Assembly (NCBI GenBank): GCA_000751295.2
Contig: CCMO02000001.1
Coordinates: forward strand, 2,901,501-2,965,500
From: a bacterium YEK0313
GTDB lineage: Bacteria; Pseudomonadota; Alphaproteobacteria; Rhizobiales; Phreatobacteraceae
Reading direction: 5' to 3'
DNA: 64,000 bases
The notes beneath the pieces were generated by a model. That model made no database searches. It had not been told where the DNA came from and saw only the letters and a program-made list of their open reading frames with translations. The translations under genes and the position numbers were made by a program. Each line of letters starts with the position of its first letter. Within the stretch, counting starts at the first letter, position 1. This document shows, one piece after another, positions 1 through 8,358 of the stretch.

Positions 1-686
1 CGGGCATCGCGGTGGCCGGCCTGTTCGGCCTGATCCTCGGCGTGCCGGCGCTGCGCCTCAAGGGGCACTTCCTCGCCATCGTGACGATCGCCTTCCAGAC
101 CATCGTCTATCTCACCATCTCGCAATGGACCTCGTTCACCGGCGGCCAGACCGGCCTGGCCGTGCCGCCGGTCGGCCCGGTCAGCCTGTTCGGCGTCACG
201 CTGTTCGAGATCGGCAGCCTGCGCTCCTATTACTGGCTGACGCTTGGCGTCGCCGTGGTGGCGCTCGCCATCGCCTGGCGTTTCCTGAAATCCCGCCTCG
301 GGCGCGAATGGATCGCCATCCGCGACGACGAGACGCTGGCGGCCGCCGTCGGCCTCGACACGACCAGGGGCAAGCTCACCGCCTTCGTCGCCTCCGCCGC
401 GCTGGCGGGCGCTGCCGGCGTCGTCACCGCCCATGCCCTGCGCGGCGTGACGCCCGACGACTTCACCATCTGGATCTCCGCCACCGTGGTGGCGATGATG
501 GTGGTGGGCGGCAAGGGCACCTTCATCGGCCCCATCCTCGGCGCGATCCTGCTCACCGCCATGCCGGAATTCCTTGGCCGGTTCGCCGAGTACAAGATGT
601 TCATTTTCGGCGTGCTGCTGGTGGTGACCGTCACCCTGCTGCCGGAAGGCATTGTCGGCCGCATCCGCCGGTTGAGGGAGGGCTGA
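1..686 (+). CDS. Branched-chain amino acid-type ABC permease LivM, 5' truncated by window edge
   Basis: C-terminal about 228 residues of an inner-membrane permease of the LivM family. In this importer class it pairs with LivH and is driven by LivG and LivF. The open frame reaches the window edge, so the real start lies upstream. Visible family traits are several hydrophobic segments and the cytoplasmic-loop signature around 290-430 (GREWIAIRDDETLAAAVG, then a K-rich loop and an AGAAG stretch). LivG follows 3 bp after the stop with a strong GAGGGAGG ribosome site, so the genes are one operon. The substrate may be an amino acid, amide or aromatic acid; it cannot be read from this fragment. Confidence 0.9.
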   Translation, partial: GIAVAGLFGLILGVPALRLKGHFLAIVTIAFQTIVYLTISQWTSFTGGQTGLAVPPVGPVSLFGVTLFEIGSLRSYYWLTLGVAVVALAIAWRFLKSRLGREWIAIRDDETLAAAVGLDTTRGKLTAFVASAALAGAAGVVTAHALRGVTPDDFTIWISATVVAMMVVGGKGTFIGPILGAILLTAMPEFLGRFAEYKMFIFGVLLVVTVTLLPEGIVGRIRRLREG

Positions 687-689
687 GCC

Positions 690-1499
690 GTGGCCGAGAC
701 AGCCCAAGCAAAGCCCGCCCCGATCCTCGAGGCGCGCGGCATCACCAAGCGCTTCGGCGGCGTCGTCGCCGTCAGCAATGTAGACATGACCGTCGGCAAG
801 GGCGAGATCGTCGGCCTGATCGGGCCCAACGGGTCCGGCAAGTCGACCATGGTCAACCTGGTCACCGGTGAGCTCAGGCCCGATGCCGGCAGCTTCGCCT
901 TCAATGGCGCGGCGATCACCGCCGAGCCGTCCTACAGGCGCGCCCGCCTCGGCATGGCCCGCTCGTTCCAGCTGCTGCGCCTGTTCCATTCGCTGAGCGT
1001 CGAGGACAACCTCCTGCTCGCCCACCACATCCGGATGAAGACGAGCCTCTTCGACACCGTGCTGAAGCGGCGCGCCGCCGTCGAGGAGGAGGAGGCGGTG
1101 CGCGCCCGCGCCCGCAGCATGCTGGCCTGGTTCGACCTCGAGCCCTTCGCCTCGCGGCCGGTCTCAGCGCTCTCGATCGGCCAGCAGCGCATGGTCGAGC
1201 TCGCCCGCGGCATGATGAGCGAGCCGAGCCTGTTCGTCCTCGACGAGCCGGCGGCCGGCCTGTCGCCGCCCAATGTCGACCGGCTGATCGCCCTGATCCG
1301 CCGCATGCGCGACGAGTTCGGCATGAGCATCCTTCTGGTCGAGCACGTGATGCGGGTCGTCCGCGACCTCTGCGACAGCGTGGTGGTGCTCGATTCCGGC
1401 GTGAAGATCGCCGAGGGCCTGCCCGAGACCGTGGTCAACGACCCGGTCGTCGTCGAAGCCTATATCGGATCGGGATGGAAGCGCCGTGCTCAGGCTTGA
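690..1499 (+). CDS. ABC transporter ATP-binding protein, LivG family
   Basis: A 269-residue ATPase of the branched-chain amino acid transport class; it hydrolyses ATP at the inner face of the membrane. It has Walker A GPNGSGKST at residues 45-53, a signature loop LSIGQQ near residue 163, Walker B LFVLDEP, and the LivG-type EHVMRVV stretch after the H-loop. The start is GTG at 690, preceded by GAGGGAGG at 674-681. The end overlaps the LivF start by 14 bp, which implies translational coupling. The assignment to LivG rather than LivF rests on the longer loop after Walker A (RRARLGMARSFQ) and its position in the operon. Confidence 0.93.
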   Translation: MAETAQAKPAPILEARGITKRFGGVVAVSNVDMTVGKGEIVGLIGPNGSGKSTMVNLVTGELRPDAGSFAFNGAAITAEPSYRRARLGMARSFQLLRLFHSLSVEDNLLLAHHIRMKTSLFDTVLKRRAAVEEEEAVRARARSMLAWFDLEPFASRPVSALSIGQQRMVELARGMMSEPSLFVLDEPAAGLSPPNVDRLIALIRRMRDEFGMSILLVEHVMRVVRDLCDSVVVLDSGVKIAEGLPETVVNDPVVVEAYIGSGWKRRAQA

Positions 1500-2205
1500 G
1501 AACATCGTCGCGGGTTACGGCCGTACCCGCATTCTGCATGGCGTCAGCCTGCATGTGCCCAAGGGCGGTCTCGTCGCGCTGCTCGGCGGCAACGGCACCG
1601 GCAAGTCGACGACGCTGAAATCCATTGCGGGCCTGGTCAAGGTCCAGGAGGGCCGCATCCTGCTCGACGGCCGCGACATCGATCCGGTGCCGGCCGAGGA
1701 ACGCTCGGCCCTCGGCCTGTCGCTGGTGCCGCAGGGCAAGGAGGTCTTCGCCGGCATGAGCGTCGAGGAGAACCTCCTGATGGGGGCCTATCACCGGCGC
1801 CGGCAGCGGCGGGAGATCGCCGAGGATCTCGAGGCGGTCTATGTCCGCTTCAAGCGGCTGCGCGAGCGGCGCAAGGTCAATGCCGGCATGCTCTCCGGCG
1901 GCGAGCGGCAGATGCTGTCGATCGGCCGCTCGCTGATGGCGCGCCCGACGATGCTGCTGCTCGATGAGCCGTCGGCGGCCCTGGCGCCGAAAGTGGTCGA
2001 GGAGATCGCCGAGGCGATCCTCGGCCTTCGGGAGCTCGGCCTGACGCTGCTGCTGGTCGAGCAGAATGTCGGCATGGCGCTCGACATCGCCGACCACATC
2101 TACGTCATCCGCGGCGGCCGCATCGCCTACGAGCGGGCGGTGGGCGAGGGCGTCGCCATGGCCGAGCTGCAGGAATTCTACCTCGGAGGCAAGGACCATG
2201 AGTGA
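1486..2205 (+). CDS. ABC transporter ATP-binding protein, LivF family
   Basis: A 239-residue ATPase, the second nucleotide-binding subunit of the same importer. Walker A is GGNGTGKST at residues 34-42, followed by the LivF hallmark VPQGKEVFAGMSVEENL, signature LSGGERQ and Walker B LLLDEPS. The GTG start at 1486 lies inside the end of livG, and the last bases overlap the ATG of the next gene (2198). No binding-protein gene is visible in this part of the operon, so it must lie upstream of the window or elsewhere. Confidence 0.93.
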   Translation: MLRLENIVAGYGRTRILHGVSLHVPKGGLVALLGGNGTGKSTTLKSIAGLVKVQEGRILLDGRDIDPVPAEERSALGLSLVPQGKEVFAGMSVEENLLMGAYHRRRQRREIAEDLEAVYVRFKRLRERRKVNAGMLSGGERQMLSIGRSLMARPTMLLLDEPSAALAPKVVEEIAEAILGLRELGLTLLLVEQNVGMALDIADHIYVIRGGRIAYERAVGEGVAMAELQEFYLGGKDHE

Positions 2206-2962
2206 TCGCTTCACCGGCCGCGTCGCCTGCGTCACCGGAGCGGCGGGCGGCCTCGGCCGGGCGACCGCCGCCATGCTCGGCCGCGAGGGCGCCCGCCTCA
2301 TCCTGTTCGATCGCGACGCCGAGGGACTCGCCGAAACCGCCGCGCTCTGCCCGGGCGCGGTCACGGTCGTCGGCGATGCGGCCTCGGCCGCCGACGTCGC
2401 CCGCGCCGCGGCGACCGCCCGCGCCCAGCTCGGTCCGGTCGAGCTGCTCGCCGTCGCCGCCGGCATTGTCGGCCCGGCGCGCATCGCCATCGACGTCGAG
2501 GAGGCCGATTTCGACCGGGTCTTCGCCGTCAATGTCAAAGGCAGCTGGCTCGCGGCCAAACACTTCATTCCGCATATGCGCGAGATCGGTCGCGGCTCGG
2601 TGGTGCTGTTCTCGTCCACCGCCGGGCTCGTGGGCTCGCCGCGGCTCTCGGTCTATTCGGCCTCGAAGGGGGCGGTGACGCTGCTGACCCGCAGCCTTGC
2701 CCGCAACCACGCGGCCGAGAACATCCGCGTCAACTGCGTCTGCCCCGGCACGATCGACACGGCCATGGCCTATGCCCCCATCGCCCAGGCGGGCGATGCC
2801 GCGGCTCAGGCCGAAGCCGAGGCCTTCCAGAAGGCCCAGCATCCGATGAACCGTTTCGGCACGGCCGACGAGGTCGCCGCCGCTGTCGCCTATCTCCTGA
2901 GCGATGCCGCAGGCTTCACCACCGGCGTCGCTCTGCCCGTCGATGGAGGCCGCGTTGCCTGA
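2198..2962 (+). CDS. Short-chain dehydrogenase/reductase (SDR)
   Basis: A 254-residue NAD(P)-dependent oxidoreductase of the classical SDR family. The nucleotide-binding motif TGAAGGLG is at residues 13-20, the catalytic serine follows in VLFSSTAG, and the YSASK active site is near residue 155. The usual NNAG motif reads AVAAG here, a mild deviation. ATG at 2198 was chosen over longer in-frame extensions because it overlaps the livF stop by 8 bp and gives the standard SDR N-terminus. The alcohol or ketone substrate is unknown; the location behind a Liv-type importer suggests it oxidises the imported compound or a metabolite of it. Confidence 0.9.
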   Translation: MSDRFTGRVACVTGAAGGLGRATAAMLGREGARLILFDRDAEGLAETAALCPGAVTVVGDAASAADVARAAATARAQLGPVELLAVAAGIVGPARIAIDVEEADFDRVFAVNVKGSWLAAKHFIPHMREIGRGSVVLFSSTAGLVGSPRLSVYSASKGAVTLLTRSLARNHAAENIRVNCVCPGTIDTAMAYAPIAQAGDAAAQAEAEAFQKAQHPMNRFGTADEVAAAVAYLLSDAAGFTTGVALPVDGGRVA

Positions 2963-3716
2963 CACGACCCGCTTCGCCGGCAAGGCCGCCATCGTCACCG
3001 GCGCGGCGCGCGGCATCGGCGCCGCCACCGCCTGCCGTCTCGCCGCCGACGGCGCCAAGGTTCTCCTGGTCGACGTCATTGACGAGGTCGGGGCGACGGC
3101 CGCGGCGATCGGCGCGCGGGCACTGGTGCTCGACATCACCGCGCGCGACGCCGGCGAGCGCATGGCGGCCGCGGCGCTCGAGGCCTTCGGCCGCATCGAC
3201 ATCCTCGTCAACAATGCCGGCATTGGCGGTTCGCGGCGGCTCGCCGAATCCGACGATCCGCTGATCGACCGCATCATCGACACCAATCTCAACGCCATGC
3301 TGCGGGTGACGCGGGCGATCGTGCCGCACCTGCCGCGGCCGGGCGGGCGGATCGTCAACGTTTCCTCGATCTTCGGCCTCGTCGGCTATCCCGGCACGAC
3401 GGCCTATGCGGTGGCGAAGGCTGGCGTCGCCCATTTCACCCGCCAGCTCGCCGGCGAGCTGGCGCCCGAGGGCATTCTCGTCAATGCCGTCGCGCCCGGC
3501 GTCGTCGAGACGCCGATGACCGCCGCGCGGCTCAAGGACCCGCACTATATCCGGCTGCAGGTGCAGCCGACGCCGGTCGGCCGCGTCGGCACGCCGGAGG
3601 AGCAGGCGTCCGTCATCGCCTTTCTCGCCTCCGACGATGCGTCCTTCGTGGCCGGCGCCGTCATTCCCGTCGACGGCGGCTACACGGCGGCGCGCCATAC
3701 GCCGCCCGAATCCTGA
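2955..3716 (+). CDS. Short-chain dehydrogenase/reductase (SDR), second copy
   Basis: A 253-residue classical SDR with TGAARGIG near the N-terminus, the complete NNAG motif, a catalytic serine in VNVSSIFG and YAVAK. It ends in the common IPVDGGYTA tail. The start is uncertain: TTG at 2955 has GGAGG five bases upstream (2945-2949) and overlaps the previous stop, while an in-frame ATG at 2943 has no ribosome site, so I chose TTG. Two adjacent, quite different SDRs in one operon suggest two successive oxidations, or oxidation of two hydroxyls, in one catabolic route. Confidence 0.88.
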   Translation: MPDTTRFAGKAAIVTGAARGIGAATACRLAADGAKVLLVDVIDEVGATAAAIGARALVLDITARDAGERMAAAALEAFGRIDILVNNAGIGGSRRLAESDDPLIDRIIDTNLNAMLRVTRAIVPHLPRPGGRIVNVSSIFGLVGYPGTTAYAVAKAGVAHFTRQLAGELAPEGILVNAVAPGVVETPMTAARLKDPHYIRLQVQPTPVGRVGTPEEQASVIAFLASDDASFVAGAVIPVDGGYTAARHTPPES

Positions 3717-3746
3717 AGATCTGATCATTTCGGGGAGGAGTTTTCG

Positions 3747-4574
3747 ATGCACGACATGAGCGTGACCTGGCCGAACGGCGCCCGCTGCGCGGTGATGCTG
3801 ACCTTCGATTTCGACGCCGAGACGCTGTGGACCTCGCGCGATCCCGAGAATGCCAACCGGCCGGGCGTGCTGAGCCAGGGCCGCTACGGCGCCAAGGTGG
3901 GCGTGCCGAAGATCCTCGACACGCTGGAGGAGGAAGGTCTCAAGGGCACGTTCTTCGTGCCGGGCTGGACCGCCGAGAACCATACCGACCGCGTCGAGAT
4001 GATCCTGAAGGGCGGCCACGAGGTCGGCCATCACAGCTATTCGCATCGCTGGGTGAGCGATGATCCGGCCGCCGAGGTCGAGGAGATCGAGAAGGGGCTC
4101 GAAGCCCTGAAGCGCACCGTCGGCGTCGTGCCGAAGGGCTATCGCTCGCCGGCCGGCGAGGTCAGCAGCGGCCTGTTCAAGCTGCTGCAGAAGCACAATT
4201 TCCTCTACAATTCCTCGCTGATGGACGACATCAATCCCTATCGCCACGTCCTGCCCGACGGCTCCAAGGGGCCGGTCGAGCTGCCCTGGCACTGGAGCCT
4301 CGACGACGCACCCTATGCCCTGTTCTCGGTGAAGAACCCACGGCCGATCTTCACCAACGAACACATGCTCCAGGTGTTCAAGGAGGAGTTCCGCGAGATC
4401 TACCGCTGGGGCGGGCTGTTCGACATCATCTTCCACCCGCAGATCGTCGGCCGGCCGAGCCGCATCGCGCTGCTGCGCGAGCTCATCGCCTTCATCCGCA
4501 CCTTCCCGGGCGTCTGGTTCGCCACCGGCACCGAGGTCGCCGAGGCCTGGGTTGCGCAATACGAGGCGTCCTGA
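3747..4574 (+). CDS. Polysaccharide deacetylase-fold hydrolase (PuuE/HpPgdA-like branch)
   Basis: A 275-residue cytoplasmic enzyme of carbohydrate esterase family 4 fold; no signal peptide is visible. It has the metal and base motif TFDFDAETLW near residue 21, the zinc-binding GHHSYSHRW motif near residue 93, RSPAGE and the late HPQ motif. Leaderless members of this branch include allantoinase-like and cyclic imide hydrolases as well as deacetylases, so C-N hydrolysis of a small molecule fits a catabolic operon better than cell-wall modification. The ATG at 3747 is preceded by GGGGAGGAG. A similar but not identical protein is encoded at 40097-41002, also beside SDR genes. The exact substrate is not identifiable. 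Confidence 0.85.
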   Translation: MHDMSVTWPNGARCAVMLTFDFDAETLWTSRDPENANRPGVLSQGRYGAKVGVPKILDTLEEEGLKGTFFVPGWTAENHTDRVEMILKGGHEVGHHSYSHRWVSDDPAAEVEEIEKGLEALKRTVGVVPKGYRSPAGEVSSGLFKLLQKHNFLYNSSLMDDINPYRHVLPDGSKGPVELPWHWSLDDAPYALFSVKNPRPIFTNEHMLQVFKEEFREIYRWGGLFDIIFHPQIVGRPSRIALLRELIAFIRTFPGVWFATGTEVAEAWVAQYEAS

Positions 4575-4616
4575 CGCTTAAGGGGCCGGCGCCGCGCTCC
4601 TCTGGCGCCGGTTCCG

Positions 4617-4668
4617 ACGGCCGCGACGGTTTCGCTGGCGGGCGAGGCGGTCGCGGCCGTTTTGCTTT
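4617..4668 (+). terminator. Rho-independent terminator after the Liv/SDR/deacetylase operon
   Basis: Arms ACGGCCGCGAC (4617-4627) and GTCGCGGCCGT (4650-4660) form a perfect 11-bp stem. The loop of 22 bases is long, and the stem is followed by TTTTGCTTT. It lies 43 bp after the stop of the deacetylase gene and ends upstream of the tryptophan dioxygenase promoter. Confidence 0.6.
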
Positions 4669-4684
4669 CCAGGACCGGACCGGC

Positions 4685-4713
4685 TTGGACTGTTAAAATT
4701 TATAAATTAGCAT
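4685..4713 (+). promoter_or_regulatory. Candidate sigma-70 promoter with embedded palindrome, upstream of kynA
   Basis: TTGGAC (4685-4690), a 17-base spacer and TAGCAT (4708-4713) sit in the only strongly A+T-rich stretch of this region, about 60 bp before the dioxygenase start. The spacer holds the perfect 12-bp palindrome AATTTATAAATT (4697-4708), a plausible operator, perhaps for the GntR regulator encoded downstream. The promoter match is moderate and not tested. Confidence 0.45.
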
Positions 4714-4770
4714 CGACGCCATAAATCCCGCGTGCCGCCGGTGGTGCGCCGTCGAAGGGGAGAGCGATCG

Positions 4771-5622
4771 GTGAGCACGCGGCAGAAGCACGACCCGAAG
4801 GCGGACGGTCTGAAGGGCGCCCATCTCGATTTCGCCCATGAGATGGGATACGGCGACTATCTGGAGCTCGACACGCTGCTCTCGGCGCAGAACCTGCGCT
4901 CGGACAAGCATGACGAGATGCTGTTCATCATCCAGCATCAGACGAGCGAATTGTGGATCCGCCTGCTGCTCCACGAACTGACGGCTGCGCGCGACTGCAT
5001 CCGGCGTGACGAGCTCGATCCCTCGTTCAAGATGCTCGCCCGCGTCTCGCGCGTGATGGACCAGCTCGTCTCGGCCTGGACCGTGCTGTCGACGCTCACC
5101 CCCAGCGAATATACCGAGTTCCGCGGCGTGCTCGGCCGCTCCTCGGGCTTCCAGTCGCATCAGTACCGCGTGCTGGAATTCCTGCTCGGCAACAAGAACC
5201 CGGTCCTCGCCCGGCCGCATGCCCATCATCCCGTCCGCAATGCCGAGGTCATGGCCGCGCTCGAAGCGCCCTCGATCTATGACGAAAGCCTCAGGCTCGT
5301 CGCGCGCCGGGGTTTTGCCATCGACGCCGCCGTGACCGGGCGCGACTGGCGCGAGCCCTACCGGGCCAATGCCTCGGTGCTCGAGGCCTGGCGCCAGATC
5401 TATGCCGCGCCCAAGGCCCATTGGGACCTCTATCAGCTCGCCGAAAAGCTGGTCGATATCGAGGACAGTTTCCGCCAGTGGCGCTACCGGCACGTCACCA
5501 CGGTGCAGCGCATCATCGGCTTCAAGCAGGGCACCGGCGGCACCAGCGGCGTCGGCTACCTGCAGAGCGTGCTCCAGCTCGAGCTGTTTCCCGAGCTCTG
5601 GCAGGTCAGGACCTATCTGTGA
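4771..5622 (+). CDS. kynA: Tryptophan 2,3-dioxygenase
   Basis: A 283-residue haem enzyme that opens the indole ring of L-tryptophan to N-formylkynurenine, the first step of the kynurenine pathway. The signature HQTSELWIRLLLHE holds the distal histidine, and the C-terminal block RHVTTVQRIIG with KQGTGGTSG holds the proximal haem-ligand histidine and substrate loop. Length matches bacterial TDO. GTG at 4771 was preferred to the in-frame start at 4732 because AAGGGGAG lies eight bases upstream. The rest of the kynurenine pathway is not in this window; the neighbour is a GntR regulator overlapping the stop codon. Confidence 0.95.
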   Translation: MSTRQKHDPKADGLKGAHLDFAHEMGYGDYLELDTLLSAQNLRSDKHDEMLFIIQHQTSELWIRLLLHELTAARDCIRRDELDPSFKMLARVSRVMDQLVSAWTVLSTLTPSEYTEFRGVLGRSSGFQSHQYRVLEFLLGNKNPVLARPHAHHPVRNAEVMAALEAPSIYDESLRLVARRGFAIDAAVTGRDWREPYRANASVLEAWRQIYAAPKAHWDLYQLAEKLVDIEDSFRQWRYRHVTTVQRIIGFKQGTGGTSGVGYLQSVLQLELFPELWQVRTYL

Positions 5623-6428
5623 CGACCGCGATGGCCGGCCCATCGAGGGCGCGGGGCGCGAAGCGCACCGTGGAACGGACGGGCGATCCGGGCATCGGCA
5701 CGCTTGCCGAACTCGCCTATCTCAGGCTGAGGCGCGACATTCTCGGCGGGATGCTCGCTCCAGGCGCGCCGCTGCGCCCGGCCGAACTCGGCCGGCGCTA
5801 TGCGCTCGGGCTCAGCCCGCTGCGCGAGGCGCTGATGCGCCTCGGCGTCGAGGGGCTGGTGACGGCCGAAGGCCAGAAGGGCTTCAAGGTCGCGGCGGCG
5901 AGCCGGGCCGAGCTCAAGGACCTGTTCATCGCCCGGCGCCACATGGAGACCCTCTGCCTCGGCGAGGCCATCGCCCATGGCGATGCCGCCTGGGAGGCGG
6001 CGATCGTCGCAAGCTTCCATCTCCTGGCCCTCACGCCACTGCCGCGCCATGGCGGCGAGCCGGAGGCGGTCGATCTCTGGGAGGCGAGGCACAAGGCTTT
6101 CCACGACAGCCTCGTGGCGGCCTGTCCTTCCGCCTGGCTGCGCCAGTTCCACCGGCAGACCTTCGACCTTGGCGAGCGTTACCGGCGCCTCAGAATGTTT
6201 CGCGGCGCCGCGGCGGTCCCCGCCCCCGAGGCGGTGGCGGCCGAGCACCGGGCGATCATGGATGCCGCGCTGGCCCGCGACGCCGAGACAGCCTGCCGGC
6301 TGATGGCCGACCATGTGACGCGCACCGAACAGGCGGCCGAGGGGCTCTGGGCCGAGTCGGAAGCGCCCGGCGGCGTGGTCCTGGTCGCGGCCGTGCCGGC
6401 GAGGCCGCGCCGCGCGACCGGCGCCTGA
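5619..6428 (+). CDS. GntR family transcriptional regulator (FCD type)
   Basis: About 269 residues with an N-terminal winged helix (LRRDILGGMLAPGAPLRPAELGRRY, then SPLREALMRL) and an all-helical FCD effector domain. FCD regulators usually sense small carboxylic acids. GTG at 5619 overlaps the kynA stop as GTGA, so the two are coupled; ATG at 5631 is the alternative start. The position suggests control of kynA, possibly through the AATTTATAAATT palindrome at 4697-4708. That link is inference from context. Confidence 0.85.
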   Translation: MTTAMAGPSRARGAKRTVERTGDPGIGTLAELAYLRLRRDILGGMLAPGAPLRPAELGRRYALGLSPLREALMRLGVEGLVTAEGQKGFKVAAASRAELKDLFIARRHMETLCLGEAIAHGDAAWEAAIVASFHLLALTPLPRHGGEPEAVDLWEARHKAFHDSLVAACPSAWLRQFHRQTFDLGERYRRLRMFRGAAAVPAPEAVAAEHRAIMDAALARDAETACRLMADHVTRTEQAAEGLWAESEAPGGVVLVAAVPARPRRATGA

Positions 6429-6647
6429 TCCGGTCGTGATGGCCTGCCCGGGCGGCCGGGATCGGCTCGGTCCGACGCCGCACGGTGCGCCGGTCGATCA
6501 CGAACGCCGTGCCGCGGCCAGCGGACGGCCGTTGTTGTCTCCGGGGCGCTCGATTCCTCGCTTGCGCAAATGCAAGGCGACCGGTCGCGGTCGGGAAGCT
6601 ATGGAGAAGGCGGTCGCAGCGTGTGACGGACACGAAGGAGAGGGCCG

Positions 6648-7616
6648 ATGGGCATCATGATCGACGGCGTCTGGCACGACGACGACCGGGCCATGCTCGA
6701 CAGTGAGGGGCGCATGCAGCGTCCGGCTTCCGTATTCCGCAACTGGGTGACGCCGGACGGCGCGCCCGGCCCGAGCGGGCGGGGCGGCTTCAAGGCGGAG
6801 CCCGGCCGCTACCACCTCGTCGTCGCGCGCGCCTGCCCCTGGGCGCACCGCACGACCATCATGCGGGCCTTGAAGGGGCTCGACGACATGGTCGGCCTTT
6901 CGGTGACCCACTGGCTGATGGCCGAGAAAGGCTGGACCTTCGCGCCGGGACCGGGCGTCACCGCCGAGCCGCTGATCGGGGCGGCCTGCCTCCACGAGAT
7001 CTATCGTGCCGCCAATCCTGCCTATACCGGCCGGGTCACGGTGCCGGTTCTCTGGGACAAGGCGACGGCGACGATCGTCAGCAATGAATCCGCCGAGATC
7101 ATCCGCATGTTCAACAGCGCCTTCGACGGCGTCGGCGCTGCGGTCGGCGACTATTATCCGCAGGCGCTCAGGGCCGAGATCGACGCCCTCAACACCCGCA
7201 TCTACGAAACCCTCAACAACGGCGTCTACCGCGCCGGTTTCGCCGGCAGCCAGGCGGCCTATGACGAGGCGATCGGCCCGCTTTTCGCGACGCTCGACTG
7301 GCTCGAGGAGATCCTGTCGCGCCAGCGCTATCTGGCCGGCGACCGGCTGACCGAGGCGGACCTCAGGCTGGTCACCACGCTCTTCCGTTTCGATCCCGTC
7401 TATGTCGGCCACTTCAAGTGCAACATGAAGCGGCTCGTCGATTACCCCGCGCTCTGGGCCTATACCCGCGCGCTGTACCAGATGCCCGGCATCGCCGCGA
7501 CGACCGATTTCGACCACATCAAGCGGCACTATTACGAGAGCCACCGGCGCATCAACCCGACCGGCATCGTGCCGCGGGGGCCGCTCGTTGATTTTTCCGA
7601 GCCAGCCTCCCGTTGA
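6648..7616 (+). CDS. Glutathionyl-hydroquinone reductase (YqjG/PcpF-like GST)
   Basis: A 322-residue cytosolic Xi-class glutathione transferase, which reduces glutathionyl-hydroquinones by thiol exchange. The active-site cysteine motif CPWAHRT is at residues 63-69, in a thioredoxin-like N-terminal half, and the C-terminal helical half carries the family motif GHFKCN. Length agrees with the family. ATG at 6648 is preceded by AAGGAGAGGG. It stands alone with about 220 bp of non-coding sequence upstream. A detoxification role for quinones is the family function; nothing here names the natural substrate. Confidence 0.92.
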   Translation: MGIMIDGVWHDDDRAMLDSEGRMQRPASVFRNWVTPDGAPGPSGRGGFKAEPGRYHLVVARACPWAHRTTIMRALKGLDDMVGLSVTHWLMAEKGWTFAPGPGVTAEPLIGAACLHEIYRAANPAYTGRVTVPVLWDKATATIVSNESAEIIRMFNSAFDGVGAAVGDYYPQALRAEIDALNTRIYETLNNGVYRAGFAGSQAAYDEAIGPLFATLDWLEEILSRQRYLAGDRLTEADLRLVTTLFRFDPVYVGHFKCNMKRLVDYPALWAYTRALYQMPGIAATTDFDHIKRHYYESHRRINPTGIVPRGPLVDFSEPASR

Positions 7617-7682
7617 GCGTCGTGTTCGACCGGTCGCATTCCTCGTGTAGGATGAGGCAGCGAGGCATTTCGGGATGGAGCG

Positions 7683-8351
7683 ATGACCCTGGACGACGGC
7701 CGGCCGATCGGGCTTGCCTGGGCCTATGACCGGTACGAGCTGGTCGCGGACGGCGTGGTGCACGTTGTCGGCGCGGTCTTCGCCGTGGCCGCCGCCGCCG
7801 TGCTCATCACCCTCGCGCTCGTCTATCTGCCGTCGGCCGCCGTGGCGTCGCTGTCGGTCTATGCGCTTGCGCTGATGGCCGTCATCGGCTGCTCGGCGGC
7901 CTATAATATGTGGCCGATCTCACGCACCAAGTGGCTTCTGCGGCGGTTCGACCATGCGGCGATCTATCTGATGATCGCCGGCACCTACACGCCGTTCATG
8001 ATCCGGCTGGGCACGCCGCTCAGCTATGCCGTGCTCGGCGGCGTCTGGGCGGTGGCGGTCGGCGGCGCGGCGATCAAGCTCGCCGCGCCCGGCCGGTTCG
8101 ACCGCCTGGCCGTCGGGCTCTATCTCGCTCTCGGCTGGAGCGGCCTCGTGATCGCCGACGAGGTGGTGGCGAGGCTGCCCGTCTCGGCGACCGGCCTGCT
8201 CGTCACCGGCGGACTGCTCTATTCCGTCGGCGTCGTCTTCCACGCCTGGCGCGGCCTGCGCTTCCAGAACGCCATCTGGCACGCCTTCGTTCTGGCGGCG
8301 GCGGCCTGCCAATATGCCGCCGTCGTCAGCGGGGTCGTGCTCGCGGCGTGA
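7683..8351 (+). CDS. trhA: TrhA/hemolysin III family membrane protein
   Basis: A 222-residue integral membrane protein with about seven hydrophobic segments. It shows the N-terminal ERYE-like region (DRYELVADGVVHVVG), the YNMWP loop, the DHAAIYLMIAGTYTPF motif typical of the progestin/adiponectin receptor (PAQR) superfamily, and a C-terminal F-W-H-FV motif. Bacterial members affect membrane energetics; most are uncharacterised. It starts at 7683 after a GGGATGGAG ribosome site. The stop lies a few bases before a 55-bp tandem repeat. Confidence 0.85.
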   Translation: MTLDDGRPIGLAWAYDRYELVADGVVHVVGAVFAVAAAAVLITLALVYLPSAAVASLSVYALALMAVIGCSAAYNMWPISRTKWLLRRFDHAAIYLMIAGTYTPFMIRLGTPLSYAVLGGVWAVAVGGAAIKLAAPGRFDRLAVGLYLALGWSGLVIADEVVARLPVSATGLLVTGGLLYSVGVVFHAWRGLRFQNAIWHAFVLAAAACQYAAVVSGVVLAA

Positions 8352-8358
8352 GGCGGAC

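Noticed and set aside
2916..4559. 547-codon minus-strand open frame opposite the SDR and deacetylase genes
   Set aside because: Antisense composition and full overlap with two recognisable plus-strand genes.
6429..6647. Small gene in the gap before the glutathionyl-hydroquinone reductase
   Set aside because: Short frames here have arginine/proline-rich composition and no ribosome site consistent with a separate gene.
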